NCBI GenBank assembly: GCA_004802705.1
Contig: SGPL01000341.1
Coordinates: 1-37,458, forward strand
Reading direction: 5' to 3'
Source: Bondarzewia mesenterica
Taxonomy: Eukaryota; Basidiomycota; Agaricomycetes; Russulales; Bondarzewiaceae
Length of the DNA: 37,458 bases
Shown: positions 11,633-21,959 of the stretch, in pieces
Layout: every line of letters starts with the position of its first letter
Numbering within the stretch: position 1 is the stretch's first letter
The notes under the pieces: generated by a model
What the model saw: only the letters and a program-made list of their open reading frames with translations
The model's database searches: none
Told to the model about the DNA's origin: nothing
Translations under genes and position numbers: made by a program

Positions 11633-12104
11633 GCGGTAGGCTGGCTTGGATGCATGGGATGGGTTGTGCGGTAGTGTCTCTGTATAGTAGTTCCGTGTTT
11701 TGACTGCAGCGGTATTGCGAGATTGTCAGTGACTCAAATTCCCCTTTGGAGAAGGCACATAAGGTGCTGCGAACATAAGATTTAACACTGCTATCTCAGA
11801 ATCCGATTTCAATTATCTCGTGAAAGCTCAGGGAGTATACCTCTTGGTGTTGCTGTTCGACACCATTGAGGTTACGACGCAATCACGGTGAACGCTCCGC
11901 ATTTTCAGAGACATCGGGATAATAAAGGATAAATGATGGGATCGAGAAGAGACGCCACTAATGGAGTGTAAGTAACAAACTCTTCCACATGTGCGGAATT
12001 CGCGCTCAACATCGACCAGACTCACCAAACGGTAAACAGCATACAGAAAACAGCATACAGCACCCTCCCAAGTAGAGTCTGAGTCAACAAAGTATTCAAG
12101 GACA
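11633..12104. other. Convergent 3' flanks of MIS12 and VPS29
   Basis: 470 bp between the MIS12 stop (+) and the VPS29 stop (-). It should contain both polyadenylation regions. The 11828-12205 minus-strand open frame overlaps the VPS29 last exon in another frame and has no family features; I see no gene. Confidence 0.5.
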
Positions 12105-12974
12105 CTACCAGACGCTCTGCTGCGCCGCGCTCGGGATGCTGGGTATCGACTGGGGCATGACGGTGCTACGGGGTGCATTGGGAGCCTCGCGCGTGCCGCC
12201 CCCATGTGCGGCGTCGGCGTCCTTGCGGAACTCGATCTTCTCGACGCGGACCTCGCCGTCGATGAGCTGGTAGACGTAGGTCACGACGACGGGGCCTTGA
12301 ATGTCCATCAGCGCAAAGGACGGAGTTGGGTCACTAGGAGCGTGTATGAGTATACATGAAACGAGAGGAAAGGTTCATGGTGAGGGGACATGCGAACCCA
12401 TTAAAAGCTCCGGTCCATGCACCCGTGGCTGAACCGGGGTTGACGAAGAAGTGGCCGTCGTATTCGAGAGCTTGGAAGCTAAATGGTTTTTGGTTTAATG
12501 GTGAATAATAATGAAGAGCGAAGGATGGATATGGATAGAAAAGTGAAAAACGTAAAACGTACGTGTGTGTGTGCCCCGAGACGAGCACGTCGACATCCAT
12601 CTGTCGCGCCAGCGCGCTGAGCGAGTCGAGGTCGCCGGTGGGGACGCATTGGTGCCCATGTATGACGCCGATCTTTATGGGGGAGTGTGTCACAGTGATA
12701 GATAATGGAAACGCAGCGGTCTATTTATCTCCAATATCAATGTGAGCTAGCAAAGGCATAAATGCGGCAGGCGCACCTCGTCGTAATCGCCGCGCACAAC
12801 GTGCACATCTGCAGCAACGGTGCGGAGGTACTCATAAGTCTCGCGGTCACAAACGTTTCCTGTGCACAGAATCTGCTGGATTTTTCCAGGTACTAGTAGC
12901 TTCTTGAATTTTGTCGGAAGGTCATGAATGCGATGGGGGATGTGAAGGTCGCCGATGACGAGAACGAGGACCAT
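12105..12974 (-). CDS. VPS29: Vacuolar protein sorting protein 29 (retromer subunit)
   Basis: Retromer scaffold subunit with a metallophosphoesterase fold, acting with Vps26/Vps35 in endosome-to-Golgi recycling. Four exons: 12974-12777, 12720-12563, 12478-12398 and 12333-12105, all GT-AG and phase-consistent, giving 221 residues. Motifs along the protein: [12 protein letters not shown] at the N-terminus, [40 protein letters not shown] and [10 protein letters not shown]. The start at 12974 gives the usual [11 protein letters not shown] beginning; an in-frame codon at 13007 upstream follows a good 3' splice site and is probably 5' UTR. After VEKIEFRK there is an extra Ala/Pro/Ser-rich tail of about 40 residues that most Vps29 proteins lack. 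It shares a 128-bp divergent promoter with MDM35. Confidence 0.95.
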
Positions 12975-13102
12975 GTTGAGCTCGTGGAATTTCTGAGACG
13001 AGAGCAATGGATGAAGGGTATGCCGAGATGCCGCGGTGGCGTTCTAAGTACGACAAGTTCCACTGACTGCGGCGCTCTCGCACTGCGTCTGCATCATCTC
13101 TC
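12975..13102. promoter_or_regulatory. Compact divergent promoter, VPS29 / MDM35
   Basis: Only 128 bp separate the start codons of VPS29 (-) and MDM35 (+), so both genes must share this segment for transcription start. A 3' splice site (CTCAG) reading on the minus strand at about 13000 suggests a 5'-UTR intron in VPS29, which would place its transcription start inside the MDM35 gene body or leader. Confidence 0.55.
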
Positions 13103-13520
13103 ATGGCTCACAGTCTCACACCAGAATGCACATCCCACAAGCTAGAGTATGATTCCTGCTTCAACTCTTGGTTCGAAGGCTACCTTGAGCCCGCTGTATC
13201 TGCTTCTGCATCTCCAGATGAGCGTGCGAAATACTCAAAGGCCAAGGCCGAGGAATACGAGAGCAAGTGCGGCAAGATATGGGCCAGCTATCGCGAGTGC
13301 GTGCAAGTGAGTACTCCCAAACTTTCGCCCTGATACTGCCATTCACCTTCCTCACGCAAACACCAATGCTCCGATTGTACCTGTTGTGCACCTGTGACGC
13401 TAGAAAGCCGTGAAGGAGAAGGGGCTGGACGACCTTTTGGACCAGGCGCGGAAAGACAATCCCCTGAAAGAACCGCCTTCGCCCCCCGCAGACGCGTCGC
13501 ACTCGTCTCTTTCGCACTGA
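13103..13520 (+). CDS. MDM35: Mdm35/TRIAP1-like twin CX9C protein
   Basis: Small intermembrane-space protein that binds Ups1/PRELI-type lipid carriers and so supports phosphatidic acid transfer and cardiolipin/PE supply in mitochondria. Two exons, 13103-13306 and 13404-13520, phase 0, 106 residues. The two CX9C helices are exact: Cys9/Cys19 and Cys56/Cys66, followed by VQKAVKEKGLDDLL, typical of the UPF0203 family. The spacer between the two helices is long, with an added Ala/Ser-rich segment of about 20 residues, and the tail is Pro-rich. Import through Mia40/Erv1 is inferred from the family; no presequence is visible, as expected. It is divergent from VPS29. Confidence 0.92.
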
Positions 13521-16500
13521 TAAGTGAAAAAAAAATCGATCGTAACATACGCGATAGCGATTAAGGCCGGTGCGCTGACTGTTCGTTGGTACGGACTGCG
13601 GCACCTTTTTGCCAGTGTTTTATCTTTCTAATCTCCCGTCATCTCGTCACGGCCCAGCAGGGATTCTTTTTATCTTTTTATCTTTCTCGCCTTGGTTCTT
13701 TGATGTGTCTTCATATTTAATCGCTATTACTGAAGCCCATCTCCGTCATATTGTCGCACGCGTCCACGCGCTCGTACTCATGCGCACCACGCTAGAACTT
13801 GTTCATCTGGATCGTCTACAATTTAGCTCAAAGCTCAGAACACCGTCAACGACTTCACTCCCTACACCGTCTCCGCAATGAAGTTATCTTCCGGCGCGCA
13901 GCATTTGCGACATGTATCGTCCAAGGGTCCGTGCGCGAGGCGTCAGCTCCCTGATCTTGTGCTTTTGATCCCAATCTTTAGGCCATTCTCTCGTTCCCGA
14001 ACGATCGCAGGCTTTTGGCCTCCCCTGATTGTCCAAACGGGGCAATGATGACCCAGCATTAAGGTCGAACGAAGGTTAGCGATCCGCCCCCTTTAGTAAC
14101 GTACCAAGGCCCCGTCGTGTTGGCCTGCCTCTGACAGGCTGTCGTACTCCTTTTTCAATAGATATCAGCCTTGTCCAGGATCGTGAAATACGGAGACATT
14201 GTACGTGAGGCGTCAACGCGACAGACCACTTCGAGATTGAATTAAAAATTAATTTGCAATTTGGTCACGCTGTCGATTCTGTGGTGCTAGTCCGTTTCCC
14301 CCGTATCACGTACACTCGTTCATGAGCTCGAGCTCTATGTAGTACCTGTGACACAATCTTTCCCTCGGATTATTCTTCGTAATCTGGAATAGGTTTGAGG
14401 GTATCACAGAGCCAAGCCTTGGAGATCTCCAACAATCTTTTTCACATCGGTCAGTACGCTTGATATTGAATTATGGCATTATAGTTGACGATTGGTAGTA
14501 TCAAATATTGCGCCCACATTGCAACTCAGTCAGCATATCCTACGTATGGTTCAGCCGACAAGAACGTGAATATTCCATCAAGAGAACGTGATGACTGCAA
14601 TGACCAATACAGAATCGTGGGTAACTATTTACTGTAAGTACTCATACTTGCGCTTCGAAGATCCAGATGTATAACGTCATGCTTAACGTTCATTCAGAAG
14701 TTCTCCAGGTCCTTCTTACTTGTGACTCCGTTTCTCTTCCCCAGTTTCTGATCGTTATACTCCGCCTTCCAGTCCATCATTCCGTACTCACTCATTGACC
14801 TTTTTCCACAAAAGAATGTATATGTGCGACGATCTTGATCAATCCCACGGCGGGGGATTTGTGGAATTGCCTCCCCGCCCTCCTCCTGCGTATCTCTGTA
14901 TTTTTCTCCTCCTTGAACAAAATCTGGACACGGACACAAGGTCTCCGCTCGAACGGAAGCAGAGCATACCAGCTCCGGCTGAACAACTCAGCGTCTGGCA
15001 TTGATCGATTTAATCACGGGTACAAGAGATGCACCGAACACCCCGTCTTCTCAGGAACCTGCGTTTGAGACCTTTGGCCATCGCTCTGCGCCTGCAATCC
15101 TGACTCTGGAATTGAGGTCCACCTCCCCGAGCGGCGTTTACAGCAGCAGCAACGGCACACCGTACCGTACCGCCCCCCTCTTGAATCCTTCTTAGGCTCG
15201 TGAGAGTCGTGAAAGTGCCGAGGATACGACAATTTACCGCCACTTGCAATTATAGTGCATCGTCGTCGTGGCATACTCCGGTCGTCATCCAGCTGTACAG
15301 TGTACAGTGTACAATCGCGCAACCCGAGGTCTTTGTCTTTCCCTACTCTCTCTTCTTTTTTTTTTTCACTGACGAAATATGCTTCTGAGGCGACTGAGTA
15401 GCTCCACGAGCAACGGCCGTCTGCGTCAACTCCCATCCGCTCCGGCCTCCCATCGGCCTGCTAGTCAGCCAGCGAACCAGCTAGCTCGTATNTCGCTCCG
15501 GAGTTTTNTCTGGATCCCTCTCGAGATCCTAGCGTGTTCCTTAGTATCCGTCGCTGACCCGCCTTACATATAGGCGATTCTCTTCTTTCGCGTTTCGTTT
15601 TTGACGGCACGCGCGATCGACGAGATGACGAGACGGGCGCTGGTTCCACGCGGTCTCGACGCTATTAATTTCCACAAGCCGTAGTTCCTGATTAATATTG
15701 TCAACCTTCACGATAACCTCGAACCCGAAAACAACAAAAAAGAATGAAGAAAAAAAAACGCGTCTGTCCTTGCGTATGCTACCAGGTCAAGGCACAAATT
15801 GCTCGCCTGTCGGAGGATGGATGGGGGCGAGTCCCATGATAGTAAATGCATGCTCCTCGCCCCAGTCTGGCCTGGCCACGACCTCCACATAGCGTTTCAT
15901 GTCCACTGAACGTGCGCAAGCAAAGCGATTATCGAATANGCACTCATGGCGCTGTACTCGAGATACTGNCAGCCGNGACCCGACCCGAGACTTCCAAGNC
16001 ATGATTACATGTCAAAAATTTGCACATAGCAAAAACTCNGTNTTGCATGTCCTCCGGCAGACCTGTTCAGCTCGCCCGCACGGACGTTCCGAGTTTCGAC
16101 ACGGCCCNAACAACGACAGCCAGCAGCACTACAAGCGCCAGTCCCATACTATCACCGCACTACTGCTTGGGCGCCTATGTGCACTATCCTCGAGNGGGTC
16201 ATTAAACATTCGAACTTCGAACTGNCANCCAGCTGCCTGTGACATAGAGTACTANCCAGAACTCAGCAATGTGATTCTATGCGAGTGTGTCGATTGTGTG
16301 CTAATCACATTGATGAAACTTATTTTTGATGTTTCCCGCTCTTTCCTTTCTGATCATGTCATNCATACTTTAGAATTAGGTTCGGCGGGCCTGCGGCCGT
16401 CGCGGAAAAGCATTTCGGAACTTGATGTTGCACTCCAACCACCCTTTTACATGGACNACACAATGCACAGTCACTGCCATGTGAAAATTTTACCGTCGAC

Positions 16501-19500
16501 ATCGCGGGCCCGGTAGGCGATGCGGCGACGGACTTGGTACGGCGTGTCTTGTTGGTGCTCATCATGCTGCCCNCTGTTCGAGGCGCTCCGAGATGCATCT
16601 GTCGAGCGTGATGCATATGTACTTAGCGGGGCGCACTCAGCCCGCCATGCATCAGATTATCNATATTGTCTATGCTACACCGTCTTCGAATTCGAAGCCG
16701 GCGGCGGAGGAAGCAGTCGGACAGGCGCAGCATCGCGACTCAAACNCTTTCTGATTGCTGCAGCTCGAAGAACGTGGAAAAGTTCCATGGCAGTAGATGA
16801 ATGCGCGTCCATGCATGTCCCAAGCTCGTATCAGACGCGGCGGAGTGGTGGACATAGAACGGATTTGACGGGCACAGAACACTAATGTTGCTCCTTGTTG
16901 AATCGGCGTCGATAGCATGCCGACTGTTGCATACATGAGCAAAGTTTTGGAGCTCCCGTTTAACTGATCATATCAAGCTTGCCTGACTAGATAGGAAGGC
17001 CTCGCATTATATCAGTCATGGGGATAGCCGAGAATTCACTTGGCCTTGTGGGCCTTTGGATTGAGGGAGACAGCAAGAACGAAACGAAGAAAAAAAAAAG
17101 CTGAACGGATGCAGTGGCTGTTGTGTGTTGAACACATCTGTATGCAAAAATACTGGCGATAGCGCCGGCACCATGCCCGTGGGCGCTCGAGCACTCGCGT
17201 ATTCGCCGGGGGGAGGTTCAGTTAAGTGGTCGAAGGCTGACCTCAAAATCAAACCATGGAGCTGCTTTTGCAAGCGACGCGTCGAGCAACTCCGTTTCCG
17301 AGGATTTTTGACAGAGAATATCTTGGGCTTGTGTGAGGTCATGCGGCATACCTTTCTCGAAGCTCTGTTTTGCGTTTAGAAGTGAAGTGAAGGAGCTTAC
17401 TACTTATCATGATTCGGGCCGTCATCCAGTCGCGTGATTGGGTCTTCTTGACACCGTTGCAAGCCTCCAGAAATCACGGATGATCATCTGCTCTGCATAC
17501 TTATTTGTTGCTCGTTGCTCACGATTGCGATGGAAACGATTGTTGCCATGGGCCTACATGCCATGGCCGTTTGCACCTTCCGCTCATCCTGGACTGGTGC
17601 GCAAATTGGAGCTCAGTAGCACCAGGCTGTGTCCTACACCCAAGGACCGTCGCAGCCCCTGGTATCCTTGCGAAGAAAATCCTGGGTGACAACTGCATCA
17701 CGTCTAAAAGAAGGTTAGGATGTCCTGTACAGCCCGTGGAGAGGGAACTGTCTCGACGAGTTTATGAATGTAAGTGGTATCCTTGCTGTCTGAAACGAAG
17801 GATCCTCCATTTCACACGTACCTGTACGAAGGCAAAGGCATTCCCATCATCATGTCCGTGACTGTTGGCCATTATGCCACAGTTTCCGTAAAAAGGCCGA
17901 CTGGATACGTCACTCCCTCCCGCGTATTCGCGAAGTAGGCCCTTCTGTACCGACGGCCAGCGTCCCCGGTGTTGAGTGCTGAGCTGTGAAAAGCAACTAG
18001 GCTGTTCCGAGACATCCGATATGCATAGTCGACGACTCACAGTCTGTCGGGGACGCTTAATTGATCGGCGGTGATTGAGAGCAGCCCCTGGGCCTGTTGT
18101 CGGTTGTGTGTGGGGTCATCAGGATCCCATCTCCTCGTATTACGAGTCGGAATACCTTCCGTTTGGCAATGAAGTGTTGTACCGACACAGCATTGCGGTC
18201 GAAGCCGTCAGGAACTTTCCTCACCTTCGAGGCATTTTCATCAAACGCGAACGCAAGTCTGGGAGGAAATATCTATCAGGTACTTTGATGGTATTCCCCG
18301 CAGGCTCGCAATCATAGAACGAAAACAGTCCTTCCCAGTTCAAAAAGATAACAGAGTTCTGTCAGTACAACCTGCAAGACAAATTCATAGAAAGATGAAA
18401 GAAGTCTTGGACGAGTCACGCACCTTCGAATTCGGATGCCTCCTCCTCAAACACCGCGGTTTACCACGGCAGCAGAATGTGTTCGCTGGTCGATTGATAC
18501 CGCCCTCATCACCATATCAATGGAGCAAAGAAGGACTTGGCCACAGAGAAATAATGACTGATAATTTTCCTCCAGTGCGAACGATTTTTTCCCGAGTTGC
18601 TCCTGGTAAGATATCGCTTTCAACTTTCGAGCCAAAGTCCCCCGCGGACATTGGCGACTAGATCCAAATTTCACGACTCCAGGAGGAAATAAATCTGAAT
18701 ATGAGATGAAAAGGCGTCGTCAGAACCAAGGACTCAATATATTCCTGGATTGTGATGGCCTAAGAAGAAGAAGTGGAGAGGCAAAGTTCAAGTTGGCGCG
18801 CGACCGTACGCGCCGTCACCGACTCCGACGTGTCCTCCGCGGTCACAAGTTTGAGTCACAGAGTATCGCGGATAGTTTTGTCACAATCATGCAGAACTTG
18901 AAAGTTTCATGCCATTCGATCTCACATACTTCTCCACCGATACAGTGCTGCAGCATCCATCCAGCAGAAAAAAATTTGCTGATCTATGCCCACGAGCGTC
19001 ACTCACTGACAGGAGCTTGCTAGCGCGTTATGCTGGTCTGGTTATATTCCCTCGTGCTCCACGTGGACTGTTCCGGATTTCCGAACGAGGTGCCAAAAGC
19101 CTAAAACAACAACAAAAAAGGTATATGCTCACGTCGCCGTATCTTTGATTCAGCAAGGCGCCAGAGAAACTACGGCAATGCTATGGATATCGATGCAGGC
19201 AGTGAAAGATTGACATGATGCATCGAACGTCGGCTTGGCGCTCACAGCCCGACGTTGTAGTGAAAGTGCTTTTTCGCATCAGATGTACCAGAAATGGCTC
19301 CAGCCTTCGCTGGGCGCTCGTGGCGGAAATCAGACTGACAGTAGCGTGCACTTCGCCGCTGTGTGCAGGCGATCGACGATGGCTCAAAGCAGGCAGGCGT
19401 TCATCATATTCGACTTTGTCTCCCTAGCGAAGTGTTCTGCCGCAGGCCCGGGGTATTTTGCATTGCCGAATACATCGCAGCGGACGGACGTTCAGATCCT

Positions 19501-20374
19501 GTGCTCGGATGATTGCGAGGATATGACAGCTTTTGCTGGCTTCCTTCGTGGATCATGTGGAGATCCCTTTCCTGGTGATGCCGTGACGATAATGAATAGA
19601 TCCTCTCCCTTCTCTTTCTATAGGGCGGAGCGCAGATGCCATTCAACTGCAGCACATCGCACGCACACCCGACCCTTGCGTTCTGAGTTCGTAATCTCTG
19701 TATTCACGCGCGGTGGCCGCGAGAACAGTACGTTACTTTGTGAGAAGGATTCAGAATTTGGTCATTGGATCTTTGGCGTTCCAAAAAAAAAGAAGGAAAT
19801 CAGGAAGACTAAATATATACCAGCGCTGGATGTTTGTTTTAACGTACGAGTATATGCAGACTCTATGATATCATATGACAACCGCTGGAGCGCCACGGTT
19901 ACTTTTCTCCAACTGAAGAACGACAATAATTACACCCGCAGGAGTCCCACGTCGAAAACAACCAAGAAATCAAGAGCGAAGGAAGCAAGTGGATGGACAC
20001 ATGAACGGGGATGTGGCGAGATGGTGGGATGGTGGCAATGAGCGAGTGAGCGTATGATAACAGCAGAAAGACAAGGGAAAGGGCGAAACAAATGATGCAC
20101 GAGGGATGTCCATGAGCGTTGTCAAGATGCAAGAGGCCGAGATGATTAACAGGTTGAAAAAAGAAACAAAATGAAAGAGAAGTCCAACAAGTGCTTAGCA
20201 GCAGCAGTCCGATCCAATAACAGGTTTGCGTCGTACGGCTTACTCCCAGCTCTGTAAGCGTCGAGTACCCGATTAGAGAGGTATATGGTATTGAGTTTGC
20301 GTTTGATTTGCGGCGGCGGGTGCAGACGGCAGCGGTCTCCGTTCCTCCCTGGTGCTGCAACAGCTATGACCCCA
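13521..20374. other. 6.9-kb gene-poor region between convergent MDM35 and the Zn2Cys6 gene
   Basis: No open frame here shows a recognisable domain, and frames on both strands are of similar length, as expected by chance. The longest (19235-20041, +, 268 codons) has no domain and runs into the 3' flank of the regulator gene. A cluster of about 18 single N bases lies at 15492-16746. One minus-strand segment (15905-15787) looks more coding-like: preceded by a 3' splice site, free of N, with G/C-rich third positions, but I cannot assign it. No long direct or inverted repeats, reverse transcriptase or integrase fragments were seen. Confidence 0.45.
15294..15313. repeat. Short tandem repeat of TGTACAG
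   Basis: Two full copies and one copy lacking its last base of TGTACAG (15294-15300, 15301-15307, 15308-15313). Each unit contains the palindrome TGTACA. Probably a simple-sequence array without function. Confidence 0.6.
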
Positions 20375-21959
20375 TTATGAGCCTCGAGGGAAGGGTGTGT
20401 ATGTGGAGGCGAGAAATGTGCCAGGGTATGCCGGAAACTGAGGCTGAGATGCCGCGTCCGAGTCCGTGTAGGTGGCGGTGAGCGCTTTCTGATAGACAGC
20501 ATGGGACGCCAGCTTGTACGGGTCGGCATGCTGTTGCGATTGCGATACGTACTCCGGCTCTGCCGAGAAAAACTGCGGCGACATGGTGGACCTGTGATGA
20601 TCAATGAACGGTGAGTAAATGTCTGCAGCAACAGCGGAAAACGGAATGGAAGGAAAGGGAGATATGCTTACGCGACATAGGATGATGAAAAATCGTACTG
20701 AAGCCCGTGGCTGTCCTCAGACGCTGACGACGACGACGGGTGGAAATGGTTGTCCATGGAGTTGGTGTACTGAGATGAGAGGGACGAAGGAAATGCTACA
20801 TTCTGCGGTAAGGTTACATCGGAGGGGAAATGGGCTGACGAAGACGTCATATGATCGCCAGGTGTTGAAAGGAGAGATGTGGATGACAGGTGGCGAAGCG
20901 GTCGAGGCGCAAAGATAGACGAGTCAGCAGTCGCAGCAGGAAGGTTTAGGTGTTGGAACTCGTCTCCAGGGTATGCGTGCCCTGCGGCGAGCGCGGGGTC
21001 ATGGAACGCGATAAACATATCGTCGTCGCTGGAAGTGGAAGAAGCGTGTTCGTGGGGAAACTGCCAGGCATCGTCTACGGCCAGCTCATCGGAAGGCGTG
21101 GAGCCCTCCCAGGACGCGGCCGCCGGGCTCGCGCTCGCGCCCATGTGTGCGTACGCAAGCGCCAAGACGTCGTCCTCGTGCTTGACGGGCATGTCGCGGA
21201 CGAGAGCTGGGTAGTCCTTCTCTGGAGCGATATCTTTGCCCATTACGTGCACTTTCGGAACAGAAGCGACGACTGCGGCGGCTTCCCGACGGCGGCGGCG
21301 ATTCTTGGACGGGCCATTCTCAGGTTGGGTCTCGGAGGCATACTGGCAAGTATAGCCGCGGGATGTGCAGCGAGCGCAAGAGGGGCGGGCGCCGGAGCAC
21401 TAGGCGGAAGGGGTCAGCAGGAGGGCGGCGAGACTGGTCGATCGGTGACGGGGCTTACTTTGGCTTTACGCTCTCGGCATTTCTTGCAAGCCTCGGTCGC
21501 ACGCTGGTTCTTGAGCGGCGTGGGCGAACGAAGGAAGATGCAATCACCCTCTGGGCCGGGGAGAGTGCCTGCGCGGTATTCTTCGTACTCGTGACCCCAG
21601 GACACGTGATATGGGATGAGGTTCCAAGCTTCGTCGGCTTCGGACGCTGCGGACGAAGAGCTGTTGGAGGTGAGAGATGGGGATGAGCAAATGGAGGGCG
21701 ATGTGCCAGAAGACACGGAGAGGTCGAGTCTGGGATCGGAGAGGAGGCGCTGGTCCCACTGCTGAGCAGGGTGGGGAAAGTGGAGATTAGCGGCGCTCCA
21801 GTCTGCGGAAAACGAGTCGGAGGAGGGCGCGCTGATAGACCGAGAGAGAATTGTGCCACGGGTGGCGAGCGGCGAGTGCGCAGCATCGTCGGGCAAGCGG
21901 CCGCTGAGGCGGGGGGTCGGAAACTTATCTGGGAGGGGGCTGAAGGCAGAGGAAGACAT
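20375..21959 (-). CDS. Zn2Cys6 (Gal4-type) transcription factor
   Basis: Fungal-specific DNA-binding regulator. Three exons: 21959-21459, 21399-20672 and 20591-20375, GT-AG and in phase, 481 residues. The binuclear zinc cluster is exact, C-x2-C-x6-C-x6-C-x2-C-x6-C, at about residues 158-185 (ACKKCRERKAK across the first intron, then CSGARPSC, CARC and YTC), with a basic stretch NRRRRR after it. It sits in the first half but not at the N-terminus; the preceding 157 residues are Ser/Pro-rich and low complexity. The C-terminal half is rich in Ser, Asp and aromatic residues, suggestive of an activation domain; I see no fungal-specific transcription factor (MHR) domain. Target genes cannot be told from sequence. 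The second intron falls just before the last 72 codons. Confidence 0.85.

Noticed and set aside
16684..16700. TTCGAATTCGAAG considered as a tRNA B box
   Set aside because: No matching acceptor, D or anticodon arms around it; a simple palindrome.
19235..20041. 268-codon open frame on the + strand
   Set aside because: No recognisable domain, many Ser/Arg/Cys, and it runs into the 3' flank of the minus-strand regulator; most likely a chance frame.
20950..21594. 214-codon + strand frame
   Set aside because: It is the antisense shadow of the G/C-rich Zn2Cys6 coding exons.
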